NCBI GenBank assembly: GCA_902775565.1
Contig: CACYMP010000024.1
Coordinates: 1-62,015, forward strand
Length of the DNA stretch: 62,015 nt
Source of the DNA: Oscillospiraceae bacterium
GTDB lineage: Bacteria; Bacillota; Clostridia; Saccharofermentanales; Saccharofermentanaceae
Direction: 5' to 3'
The translations under genes were made by a program, and so were the position numbers. The first letter of the stretch is position 1. Every line of letters begins with the position of its first letter. The notes under the pieces were generated by a model. It was not told the DNA's origin. It worked only from the letters and a program-made list of their open reading frames with translations, and did not search any database. Positions 33,486 through 41,539 of the stretch are shown piece by piece.

Positions 33486-34032
33486 TTCTTCTTCTGCGTA
33501 TCTGGGACTTAATAAGCAATCAAAGAAGAAGGCTAAGGTCGTCCGCAAGATGAGCGAGTACGGCATGCAGCTCAAGGAGAAGCAGAAGGCTAAGTTCATC
33601 TACGGAGTCCTTGAGAAGCCTTTCAGAAACTACTATGAGAAGGCACAGAAGCTTCACTACGGCACAACCGGTGAAAACCTTATGATCCTTCTTGAGACAA
33701 GACTTGACAACGTTCTGTTCAGAATGGGTTTTGCTCGTACAAGAGACGAAGCAAGACAGATCGTAAGCCACAGAGCAGTTAAGGTTAACGGCAAGACTGT
33801 TAACATTCCTTCCTATGGCGTTAAGGTCGGAGATCAGATCGAGATCAAGGAAGGCGCTAGAAGCTCTCAGCATTTCAAGGATATCGCTGAGGTTACAGGC
33901 TCAAGACGTGCTCCTGAATGGGTCGAGAGCGATCTCGAGAAGTTTGCCGGCAAGATCGTCAAGCTTCCTACAAGAGATCAGATCGATGTACCTGTCAACG
34001 AAGTACAGATCGTCGAGTTGTATTCCAAGTAA
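33484..34032 (+). CDS. rpsD: Ribosomal protein S4, 5' end missing in this sequence
   Basis: S4 nucleates assembly of the 30S subunit and often represses its own operon. From about 33496 the frame reads AYLGLNKQSKKKAKVVRKMS then EYGMQLKEKQKAKFIYGVLE, the clostridial S4 pattern, and continues intact through the S4 RNA-binding domain (RLDNVLFRMGFARTRDEARQ) to the end. Clostridial S4 of this type normally begins about 20 residues earlier with an Arg/Cys-rich segment. Here that segment, the start codon, the Shine-Dalgarno and the intergenic spacer are absent: the S4 frame is open straight out of the rpsK stop. In-frame ATGs at 33430 (inside rpsK) or 33550 could be called but neither gives a normal S4. 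A deletion or assembly collapse at about 33484-33495 is the likeliest cause. Confidence 0.8.
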   Translation, partial: DSSSAYLGLNKQSKKKAKVVRKMSEYGMQLKEKQKAKFIYGVLEKPFRNYYEKAQKLHYGTTGENLMILLETRLDNVLFRMGFARTRDEARQIVSHRAVKVNGKTVNIPSYGVKVGDQIEIKEGARSSQHFKDIAEVTGSRRAPEWVESDLEKFAGKIVKLPTRDQIDVPVNEVQIVELYSK

Positions 34033-34086
34033 TACGTAGGATATAACCGAAGATCCAGGCCCATAATACTATCAGGAGGATACAAA

Positions 34087-34966
34087 ATGATGGAAATCAG
34101 CCAGCCGACAATCAAGTGCGTTGAATCCAACGACGATAAGTCATACGGCAAGTATACCATTGCCCCGCTCGAGCGCGGCTTCGGTACTACGCTCGGAAAT
34201 TCGCTGCGCAGAGTACTTCTCTCGTCACTTTCCGGTGCGGCAGTTACATCTATTAAAATCGACAAGATTAAGCATGAGTTCTCCACAGTTCCGGGAATCA
34301 TCGAAGATATGACCGAGATCATCCTTAACATTAAGGGTATCCGCGCAAAGCTTCACAACGAGTCCAATATCGTAAGCATCAGTGTTGCAAAGGGCAGAAC
34401 CGGCGCACTTACTGCTGGTGATATCGTTCACGGACCTGATGTCCAGATCATGAATCCCGAGCATGTCATCGCTCACCTCAACGGTACTGATGACATCTTC
34501 ATGGAGTTTACACTCAGCAAGGGACGCGGCTACAACACCGCAGAGCAGAACAAGCCCAGCAAGCAGGTAGTCGGACTTATTCCGATCGACTCGATCTTCA
34601 CACCTGTCAAGAAGGCAAACTACAAGGTTGAGAACACCCGAAGCATTGTCTTCTGCTGCTAACTGCCTTATCGACCACCTCAAGTTCTTCACAGCTCTTG
34701 CAGATACAGATTCTGCTCTGAGCTTCAAGAGCATGGAGGAGTCCGGCGAGCACGACAGCAAGCTTTCGGGCGTTATTGAGGACCTAGATTTCTCAGTACG
34801 TACATACAACTGCCTCAAGAGAGCACAGATCAACACTGTTGGCGATCTCGTAGCACGTACGATGGATGAGATGATCAAGGTCAGGAACCTCGGCAAGAAG
34901 TCTCTCGAAGAGATCATCGAGAAGCTCGAGGGTATGGGTCTTCACCTCAAGGACCAGGAAGAATAA
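34087..34966 (+). pseudogene. rpoA: RNA polymerase alpha subunit, frameshifted and missing about 20 codons
   Basis: The first frame (34087-34662) codes a good alpha N-terminal domain up to YKVENTR at about 34621-34641, then runs into SIVFCC and a stop. The second frame picks up from about 34634 with [19 protein letters not shown] and continues to a complete alpha C-terminal domain ([32 protein letters not shown]). Between these points all bacterial alpha subunits have about 20 residues (VGQ...YDKLTL...TDGS). The junction base string ACACCCG would occur on both sides of that missing block (in AAC ACC CG and in ACA CCC G), so the loss looks like a join at a 7-base repeat that also shifts frame. 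rpoA is essential, so a sequence or assembly error is more likely than a true pseudogene. Confidence 0.85.
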
Positions 34967-34992
34967 CACTTACATCTTAGGAGGAAAATAAG

Positions 34993-35514
34993 ATGCCTAA
35001 CAGGAAAATCAGCCGTCCTTCAGACCAGCGTGCTGCTATGCTGAAGAATCAGGTTACAAATTTGATAATAAACGGCAAGCTTGAGACGACCGTTGCACGT
35101 GCTAAGGAAGTCAGCGCAATCGTTGAAAAGCTCATCGCTTCCGCAGTCAAGGAGAAGGATAACTTCACAACAAAGGAGATCACTGTATCCGCTGCAAAGC
35201 TCGACGGAAAGGGCAAGAAGGTTCTTAAGACCAAGACGTCCAAGGCCGGCAAGAAGTATGAAGTTGTTGACCGTGAAGTTAAGACAAAGACAGTTCAGAT
35301 CGACAATCCTTCACGCCTCGCTGCACGCAGACAGATGATCAAGTGGTGCTACAAGAGCCACGACAGCGAGGGCAACATCATCAACCCCGTTAACAAGATC
35401 TTCGACGACATCGCACCCAAGTATGTCGGAAGAACCGGTGGTTACACAAGGATCATCCGCATCGGTGCAAGACGCGGCGACGGTTCTGAAATGGCTATCC
35501 TCGAGTTCGTATAA
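34993..35514 (+). CDS. rplQ: Ribosomal protein L17, clostridial long form
   Basis: 173 residues. The N-terminal half starts with [20 protein letters not shown] and the C-terminal half has [20 protein letters not shown], both diagnostic. About 50 extra Lys-rich residues lie in the middle (about 65-115), as seen in many clostridial L17 proteins compared with about 120 residues in Bacillus. AGGAGG precedes the ATG. A strong terminator follows, so it closes the rpmJ unit. Confidence 0.96.
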   Translation: MPNRKISRPSDQRAAMLKNQVTNLIINGKLETTVARAKEVSAIVEKLIASAVKEKDNFTTKEITVSAAKLDGKGKKVLKTKTSKAGKKYEVVDREVKTKTVQIDNPSRLAARRQMIKWCYKSHDSEGNIINPVNKIFDDIAPKYVGRTGGYTRIIRIGARRGDGSEMAILEFV

Positions 35515-35555
35515 TTTACACAAACGCCGGGATACCGCTAAATGAAAAATTAAAC

Positions 35556-35589
35556 CGGGGGAGGCTCGAACACCTCCCCCGATTTTTTT
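35556..35589 (+). terminator. Strong intrinsic terminator after rplQ
   Basis: CGGGGGAGG (35556-35564) pairs perfectly with CCTCCCCCG (35573-35581), followed by A and seven T. Confidence 0.9.
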
Positions 35590-35632
35590 ATAATGTTGCT
35601 TGAATAGGGCGCTTTGAAAGGAACAACGGGGA

Positions 35633-37441
35633 GTGGAAAAGATATCCGTACAGGATGTGACATTCACATACGGCTCAGAGGGAGCCGATGTTAATGCGCC
35701 CGAAGAACCTGCGCTCGAGGACCTTTCGCTTGAGATAGAGAAAGGTTCATATACCGCTATTTTAGGCGCAAACGGTTCAGGCAAATCAACGCTCGCAAAG
35801 CTTATAGACGTTATCGAAGTACCGGATTCGGGAAGAGTCGTCGTGTTCGGAAAAGACACATCGGACGATTCCGTTTTCTGGCAGATAAGAGAGAAAGGCG
35901 CCTGTGTTTTCCAGAATCCCGACAACCAGATAGTCGGTACGATTGTTGAAGAAGACGTTGCTTTCGGCCCCGAGAACTTAGGAATAAAGCTTCCCGAACT
36001 TCGTGAAAGAGTTGACCAGGCTCTGAAAGATGTCGGAATATATGACTTAAGGCTCCGCGAAGCATCGAGGCTGTCAGGCGGACAGAAGCAGAAGCTTGCC
36101 ATTGCGGGCGCGCTCGCGATGAGACCTGAGGTCCTGATATTGGATGAGGCCACGGCGATGCTCGATCCGAGGAGCCGTGATGAATTTCTTGCCGTATGCG
36201 AGGATATGCGTCTTAAGAAAGGCCTGACACTTATCACGATCACTCATGATATGTCCGAGGCGATGCGCTGCGGACGCATAATAGTTCTTTCAAAAGGAAA
36301 GAAGGCCACGGAAGGCACACCGGCGAAGATATTTGCCGATATTTCACTTGAACAGTACGGACTCAGAAGACCGGTATCGGTAAGATTTGCATATGAGATC
36401 GCAAAGCTTGCCGGAAAGACTCTGACCGAAGAAGATCTTACGGGTTCGTCAAGGCTCCGCGAGAGACTTTACAAGATACTCACAGCGCCTGATCTTAAAG
36501 AACCTGAAGGTATCTTTGAAGAAAGGCATGCCGGGGCCATATCAGACAGACGTAAGATCATGTCTGTAAAAGACCTTTTCAGTTCATATGACGGCGGGGC
36601 AACTTTTGCGCTCAAGAACATCAATCTCGATGTTTACGAGGGAGAGATACTTGGCATTGTCGGAGAGTCCGGATGCGGCAAGACAACGCTCATTTCTCAC
36701 ATGAACTCTATAATGAAGCCTTCATCCGGCGAGATAGAGATCTATCCCGAAGAAGGAACGACTCTGTATTGTTCACGCAAGAAGGATGTCCGCAGGATAA
36801 GGGAGACGGTGGGACTTGTTTTCCAGTATCCGGAATACCAGCTCTTTGAAGAGACGGTCTACAAGGACATCTGCTACGGCCTGAGCAAAATGAAGCTTAC
36901 TGCCGAAGAACAGAAAGACAGGGCTGTTAAGGCTGCAAGATCGGTAGGCCTGGAGAAAGACATCTTAAGAAAGAATCCCTTCGAGCTGTCGGGCGGACAG
37001 AAGAGGCGTGCAGCAATGGCAGGCGTTCTGGCAATGCGCCCGAAGATTCTTGTATTGGATGAACCTGCCAGCGGTCTTGATCCTGCGGGCAGGGAAGAGA
37101 TGTTCTCGCTGATAAAGTCGTTAAGGGACGGCGGGACCACTATAGTAATCGTTTCGCACAACATGGATGAGGCGGCAGCATACTGCGACAGGATCTGCTG
37201 CATCAGGAACGGAGAGGTATCAGAGGCCGAGACTCCCGAAAAGCTGTTCTGCGACAGTGAAAAGACCGGGAAGTTCGGTATTGATCAGCCGAAGATAACA
37301 AAGTTCAGCGGCCTTCTTAAAGAAGAACTGAAGAAGGTCATGCCTCAGGCGGATTTCGGAACACCTGTTTTCGAGCCGGAAGAAGAGGCGCGCTCGGTAT
37401 ACCGCGCGGTACTGGAAGCGAGGCGCAAAGATGTTAAGTGA
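35633..37441 (+). CDS. ECF transporter ATPases EcfA1 and EcfA2 fused in one protein
   Basis: Energizes vitamin uptake by group II energy-coupling-factor transporters. The 602-residue protein has two complete ABC ATPase domains. The first (about 1-275) has Walker A GANGSGKST, signature LSGGQKQKLAIAGALAMRP and Walker B VLILDEATAMLD. The second (about 310-565) has GESGCGKTT, LSGGQKRRAAMAGVLAMRP and ILVLDEPASGLD. In most Firmicutes these are two adjacent genes, ecfA1 and ecfA2, in this same location. The reading frame is uninterrupted with a linker of about 35 residues, so this is a true fusion. The start is GTG 35633 with AAAGGA upstream. It overlaps ecfT by 11 bp. Confidence 0.92.
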   Translation: MEKISVQDVTFTYGSEGADVNAPEEPALEDLSLEIEKGSYTAILGANGSGKSTLAKLIDVIEVPDSGRVVVFGKDTSDDSVFWQIREKGACVFQNPDNQIVGTIVEEDVAFGPENLGIKLPELRERVDQALKDVGIYDLRLREASRLSGGQKQKLAIAGALAMRPEVLILDEATAMLDPRSRDEFLAVCEDMRLKKGLTLITITHDMSEAMRCGRIIVLSKGKKATEGTPAKIFADISLEQYGLRRPVSVRFAYEIAKLAGKTLTEEDLTGSSRLRERLYKILTAPDLKEPEGIFEERHAGAISDRRKIMSVKDLFSSYDGGATFALKNINLDVYEGEILGIVGESGCGKTTLISHMNSIMKPSSGEIEIYPEEGTTLYCSRKKDVRRIRETVGLVFQYPEYQLFEETVYKDICYGLSKMKLTAEEQKDRAVKAARSVGLEKDILRKNPFELSGGQKRRAAMAGVLAMRPKILVLDEPASGLDPAGREEMFSLIKSLRDGGTTIVIVSHNMDEAAAYCDRICCIRNGEVSEAETPEKLFCDSEKTGKFGIDQPKITKFSGLLKEELKKVMPQADFGTPVFEPEEEARSVYRAVLEARRKDVK

Positions 37442-38240
37442 TATAAGCCTCGGCAGGTACTACAAGGCGGATTCGATCCTGCACCGCACAGACCCGAGGA
37501 TCAAGACACTGCTCTATCTCGTCTATCTGGTGGTCATATTCATCATTAAGTCACCCGTGGCATTATGCGCGCTTGGTGTGGTTACGGTCATTCAGATATG
37601 CATGGCAAAGGTTAGCTTACCGGTTATATGGAAGACCGTCAGTCCGGTGCTCCCGTTGTCGCTGTTCATATTGATACTCAACCTCCTGACGATAAGGCAG
37701 GGCAACAGCATTTTCAACTGGCAGTTCATCAACATAACCGATTACGGCCTTTCCAGAGCGGTATTGATGGCGATCAGGCTTATCTTCCTGATAGTTACGA
37801 CCAGCCTGATGCTGACGCTGACAACGACTCCGCTCAAGATAGCGGACGCATTGGAGAGCCTCTTTTCACCTCTGAAGATAATCAAGGTTCCAGTTCACGA
37901 GATGGCGATGATGATGTCCATCGCATTGAGATTTATCCCCACGCTGATCGAGGAGACCGACAAGATAATGAAGGCTCAGGTATCCAGAGGCGCTGACTAT
38001 GATACAGGATCGTTCATAAACAGGATCAAAGGATACATAACCGTTCTCATACCGCTCTTCGTATCAAGCTTCAGAAGGGCTGAAGAACTTGCTGTCGCAA
38101 TGGATGCCAGATGCTACAGGGGAGGCGCCGGAAGGACTAAGCTCAACCCCCTCAGATTAAGGAGCACTGACGTGATCGTCGGATTGTTCCTGACCTCGTG
38201 CGCCGCGGCCCTTGTTGTCATGGATTTGACTTTGAGATAA
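37431..38240 (+). CDS. ecfT: ECF transporter transmembrane subunit EcfT
   Basis: 269 residues forming the scaffold that joins the ATPases to exchangeable substrate-binding S components. About five membrane helices are present. The two coupling-helix motifs with Ala-Arg-Gly-type cores appear as KAQVSRGADYDTG (about 183-195) and AVAMDARCYRGG (about 222-233). The second is the classic form; in the first, Ala is Ser (SRG). It overlaps the fused ATPase gene by 11 bp. Confidence 0.93.
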   Translation: MLSDISLGRYYKADSILHRTDPRIKTLLYLVYLVVIFIIKSPVALCALGVVTVIQICMAKVSLPVIWKTVSPVLPLSLFILILNLLTIRQGNSIFNWQFINITDYGLSRAVLMAIRLIFLIVTTSLMLTLTTTPLKIADALESLFSPLKIIKVPVHEMAMMMSIALRFIPTLIEETDKIMKAQVSRGADYDTGSFINRIKGYITVLIPLFVSSFRRAEELAVAMDARCYRGGAGRTKLNPLRLRSTDVIVGLFLTSCAAALVVMDLTLR

Positions 38241-38260
38241 ACAAGTCCCTGTGTTAGAAT
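38232..38260 (+). promoter_or_regulatory. Promoter before glucokinase
   Basis: TTGAGA (38232-38237) and TAGAAT (38255-38260) are 17 bp apart, with an extended TGT before the -10. The -35 overlaps the ecfT stop. Confidence 0.55.
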
Positions 38261-38298
38261 TTTATTGTTGAAAACAAAGGAAGGGCGGATTTTAAGCC

Positions 38299-39276
38299 AT
38301 GTCATACTATGTCGGGATCGACCTCGGCGGCACTAACATCAAGGCCGGCGTAGTCGATGGTGAGGGCAAGCTCCTCAATAAGCTTTCCATTAAGACCAAT
38401 GCTGATCGTGCGATGGAGGATATCATCCACGATATGGGAAAACTCGCAGCGGATGCTATCAAGGATGCGGGATTCGAGGTTAAGGATATCGAAGCTATCG
38501 GTATCGGTTCACCCGGAACTCCCGATAACGAAGACGGACTGCTTGTATATTCAAGCAATCTTCCTTTCAATAACGCTCCCATGAGAAAACTTATCAGGGA
38601 GGTAATCGACCTTCCTGTATATATTGATAACGATGCCAACTGCGCAGCGATGGCTGAGGCTGTTGCCGGTGCGGCAAAGGGCACAAAGGAATCCGTAACC
38701 ATCACACTGGGTACAGGTGTTGGTGCCGGCGTTATCGTCAGAGGCAGGATCTATTCGGGATTTAACCAGGCCGGTTCAGAGTTCGGTCATACCGTTCTCG
38801 TATCAGGCGGTGTCCAGTGCGGATGCGGCCGCAAAGGCTGCTTTGAGCAGTATGCTTCTGCAACCGCTCTTGCAAGGATGACCAAAGAAGCTGCGGCTGA
38901 GCACCCTGAATCGCTCCTTAACGAAGTTTATAAGGAGTTCGGTGAGTGGAATGCGCAGATCGCTTTCGTGGCACTCAAGAAAGGCGATAAGGTCGCGGCA
39001 GATGTTGTAGACATGTACACTTCATATCTTGCTGACGGTCTTGCAAATGCCATCAACGCTTTCATGCCTGAGATCCTTGTCGTAGGCGGCGGTGTGTGCA
39101 ATGAGGGCGACCCGCTCCTTATTCCGATGCGTGAGAAGACCATGAGCAGACCTTATTTCGGACCCGGAGTTCCAAAGACAAGGATCGAGCTGGCTCAGAT
39201 GGGCAACGACGCAGGTATCGTCGGTGCTGCCATGATGGGCAAGTCATGCGTTGACGACGGCATGAACGGCATCTGA
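38299..39276 (+). CDS. ROK-family glucokinase
   Basis: Phosphorylates glucose (or a related hexose) in the cytoplasm. The 325-residue protein has the ASKHA phosphate-1 motif IDLGGTNIKAG at 7-17, the catalytic Asp in IDNDANCAA, and TLGTGVGAGV. The ROK zinc-binding signature CGCGRKGCFEQYAS follows a GHTVL histidine. Length and motifs match Gram-positive GlcK. It lies between ecfT and truA, which are neighbours in most Firmicutes, and has its own promoter, so it looks inserted into the old cluster. Its Shine-Dalgarno is weak (AAAGGAAGGG about 20 bases upstream). Confidence 0.9.
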   Translation: MSYYVGIDLGGTNIKAGVVDGEGKLLNKLSIKTNADRAMEDIIHDMGKLAADAIKDAGFEVKDIEAIGIGSPGTPDNEDGLLVYSSNLPFNNAPMRKLIREVIDLPVYIDNDANCAAMAEAVAGAAKGTKESVTITLGTGVGAGVIVRGRIYSGFNQAGSEFGHTVLVSGGVQCGCGRKGCFEQYASATALARMTKEAAAEHPESLLNEVYKEFGEWNAQIAFVALKKGDKVAADVVDMYTSYLADGLANAINAFMPEILVVGGGVCNEGDPLLIPMREKTMSRPYFGPGVPKTRIELAQMGNDAGIVGAAMMGKSCVDDGMNGI

Positions 39277-39283
39277 AAAAGCG

Positions 39284-40054
39284 ATGCCGAGGCTCTGTTT
39301 TATAACCGAGTTTGACGGAACCGGTTTCTCCGGTTTCCAGTCGCAGGAGAACGGCAGGGCCGTGCAGGATGTGCTCGAGAGCGCGCTTGCAGAATTATTT
39401 AAACAGAAGATCAGACTTACGGGATGTTCGAGGACAGACGCAGGTGTGCACGCCAGGTGCCACTTAAGTCATGCTGACGTCCCGTTTGTCATTCCCGAAG
39501 AAAAGTTCCCGCTGGCCATGAATGCGCTGCTTCCCGATGATGTCGCCGTAAAGCGCGCTTTCTATGCCGGGGATGATTTCTCCGCGAGATTTTCCATAAA
39601 CGGCAAAAGGTATATCTACCGTATATACGTATCCAATACCAGAAGCCCCATGCTGGACAGATTTGCGTATTATTGTCCCGTCATGCCTGACATTGAGGCT
39701 ATGAAGAAAGCTTCAAAGGCATTTGCCGGAGAACATGATTTCAGGGCTTTCTGCGCGGCGGGCGGAAGTCAGAAAACATATGTGAGACGTCTTACCGGAG
39801 TCGAAGTTCGGACTTCCGGAACAGATCCTCTGATGATCGAGATCGAGGTCTCCGGAGAAGCTTTCCTTTACAACATGGTACGCATAATCGCAGGAACGCT
39901 CCTTTATGCGGGACAGGGCAAGATAGATGCCGGTGATATATCGGGCATTATAGAAGCAGGCGACAGGAGTCTTGCCGGCAAAACGCTTCCCGCAAAAGGC
40001 CTTACTCTTGAGGAAGTCTTTTTCGACGAGCAGGCTGCCCGCAAGGTACGATAA
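39284..40054 (+). CDS. truA: tRNA pseudouridine(38-40) synthase
   Basis: Makes pseudouridine in the anticodon arm at positions 38-40. The 256-residue TruA has the catalytic Asp in CSRTDAGVHA (about 47-56), and the conserved KRYIYRIY and FLYNMVRIIAGTL segments. Complete, 7 bp after the glucokinase gene. Confidence 0.95.
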   Translation: MPRLCFITEFDGTGFSGFQSQENGRAVQDVLESALAELFKQKIRLTGCSRTDAGVHARCHLSHADVPFVIPEEKFPLAMNALLPDDVAVKRAFYAGDDFSARFSINGKRYIYRIYVSNTRSPMLDRFAYYCPVMPDIEAMKKASKAFAGEHDFRAFCAAGGSQKTYVRRLTGVEVRTSGTDPLMIEIEVSGEAFLYNMVRIIAGTLLYAGQGKIDAGDISGIIEAGDRSLAGKTLPAKGLTLEEVFFDEQAARKVR

Positions 40055-40076
40055 TTCCCTCAAAAATCCTTTAAGG

Positions 40077-40085
40077 TGTTATAAT
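40077..40085 (+). promoter_or_regulatory. Extended -10 promoter before nfeD
   Basis: TGTTATAAT (40077-40085) lies about 58 bp before the nfeD-like gene, with only a weak TTCCCT at -35. Confidence 0.45.
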
Positions 40086-40142
40086 TATCATTAGCGCGAG
40101 CGTGGAATCCTCGCGTGAATTAATGAAGGGAGGATTAGGTTC

Positions 40143-40580
40143 ATGATCAACTGGTGGATCATCTGGTTAGTTGTATTCATCGTAATGATCGCCATAGAGA
40201 TACCGACAACGGCTCTTACGACCATCTGGTTTGCTGTAGGCGCTCTCGTGGCGATGATAATGGACTTGTGCGGCGCTCCACATAACATGCAGATTATTGT
40301 AGCGGCAGCAGTGTCCGTTGTCTCTTTCGTGGTATGCATGATATGGATCAGGCCGAAGCTTGAATCATTACGAAAAGCGAATATTCAAAGAACCAACGCC
40401 GACAGACTTATCGGAAGGGAGGGCGTCGTTATCGTGCCCGTTAATCCCGTGGAAGGAAAAGGACAGGTCAAAGTCGACGGACAGGTCTGGAGCGCAAAAT
40501 CAGCAGGCGCGATAGACGAAGGCACAAAAATCACAGTCAGGGCGATCGAGGGCGTAAAGCTCGTAGTAGATCCCGTTTAA
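40143..40580 (+). CDS. NfeD-like membrane protein
   Basis: 145 residues: two or three N-terminal membrane helices (about 3-25, 25-45 and 49-70) and a C-terminal OB-fold (about 85-145) with IGREGVVIVPVNPVEGKGQVKVDGQVW. This is the short NfeD1b type, which partners stomatin-like proteins; such a gene follows 15 bp later. Function in the pair is thought to be membrane-domain organisation or quality control. GGGAGG precedes the ATG. Confidence 0.88.
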   Translation: MINWWIIWLVVFIVMIAIEIPTTALTTIWFAVGALVAMIMDLCGAPHNMQIIVAAAVSVVSFVVCMIWIRPKLESLRKANIQRTNADRLIGREGVVIVPVNPVEGKGQVKVDGQVWSAKSAGAIDEGTKITVRAIEGVKLVVDPV

Positions 40581-40595
40581 AAATTGGAGGTACTT

Positions 40596-41510
40596 ATGTT
40601 TAACGTAGCATTGGCATCAGCAGGCGGTATGGTAGTAGGAGTTATTGTCGCGATACTGTTCATCGTTCTTATCCTTGCAAACATCAAGATCGTTCCCCAG
40701 GCAACGACATTCATCATCGAGCGTTTGGGAACATACAGAACAACATGGGACACAGGTCTTCACCTCAAGGTTCCTTTCATTGACCGTGTAGCCAAGAAGA
40801 TCTCGCTCAAGGAGAAGGTCGCAGACTTCGCTCCCCAGGCCGTTATCACAAAGGATAACGTTACGATGCAGATCGATACGGTCCTGTTCTATCAGATCGT
40901 AGACCCTAAGCTCTACACATACGGAATCGAGCGTCCTATCGTAGCTATCGAGAATCTCTCCGCTACAACGCTCCGTAACATCATCGGTGACCTCGAGCTC
41001 GACCAGACTCTCACATCACGTGACATCATCAACACAAGAATGAGAGAAATCTTAGACGAAGCTACAGACCCTTGGGGCATCAAGGTCAACCGTGTTGAGC
41101 TTAAGAACATCATCCCGCCTAAGGAGATCCAGGCAGCGATGGAGAAGCAGATGAAGGCTGAGCGTGAGAAGCGTGAAAAGATCCTTATCGCAGAAGGTGA
41201 GAAGGAATCCGCTATCAGGGTCGCAGAAGGTGAAAAGGAAGCTGCTATCCTCAGAGCAGAAGCTAAGAAGCAGGCTGCGATCAGAGAAGCTGAAGGTCAG
41301 GCTCAGGCCATCCTCGCAGTACAGGAAGCAACAGCAAAGGGTCTTCAGATGGTCAAGGACGTAGGCGCTGATGACGGACTTATCGCGATCAAGGGCCTTG
41401 AGGCATTGGAGAAGGTCGGACAGGGTGCATCCACAAAGATCATCATCCCTTCAGATCTCCAGGGTATCGCAGGTCTTACGACAACGATCAAGGAAATTGC
41501 CAAATCTTAA
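40596..41510 (+). CDS. SPFH/stomatin-like membrane protein
   Basis: 304 residues from ATG 40596, chosen because GGAGG lies seven bases before it (a TTG at 40584 is in frame but overlaps this site). One N-terminal helix (about 9-31) is followed by the SPFH domain (ERLGTYRTTWDTGLHLKVPF, ATTLRNIIGDLELDQTLTSR), then an Ala/Glu/Lys-rich coiled coil with repeated AEGEKE units and a short C-terminal domain. It forms large membrane-bound rings in homologues. Operon partner of the NfeD-like gene. Confidence 0.92.
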   Translation: MFNVALASAGGMVVGVIVAILFIVLILANIKIVPQATTFIIERLGTYRTTWDTGLHLKVPFIDRVAKKISLKEKVADFAPQAVITKDNVTMQIDTVLFYQIVDPKLYTYGIERPIVAIENLSATTLRNIIGDLELDQTLTSRDIINTRMREILDEATDPWGIKVNRVELKNIIPPKEIQAAMEKQMKAEREKREKILIAEGEKESAIRVAEGEKEAAILRAEAKKQAAIREAEGQAQAILAVQEATAKGLQMVKDVGADDGLIAIKGLEALEKVGQGASTKIIIPSDLQGIAGLTTTIKEIAKS

Positions 41511-41539
41511 TCTAAGAAGCCACCGCGGAGGTATTTGAT

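Noticed and set aside
34600..34680. Programmed ribosomal frameshift in rpoA
   Set aside because: A frameshift alone would not restore the roughly 20 conserved residues that are absent from both frames, and no slippery heptamer is visible at the junction.
35589..35594. TATAAT just after the rplQ terminator as promoter for the ECF genes
   Set aside because: The T-run of the terminator creates part of the motif and the -35 position falls in the GC-rich stem; no support beyond the hexamer.
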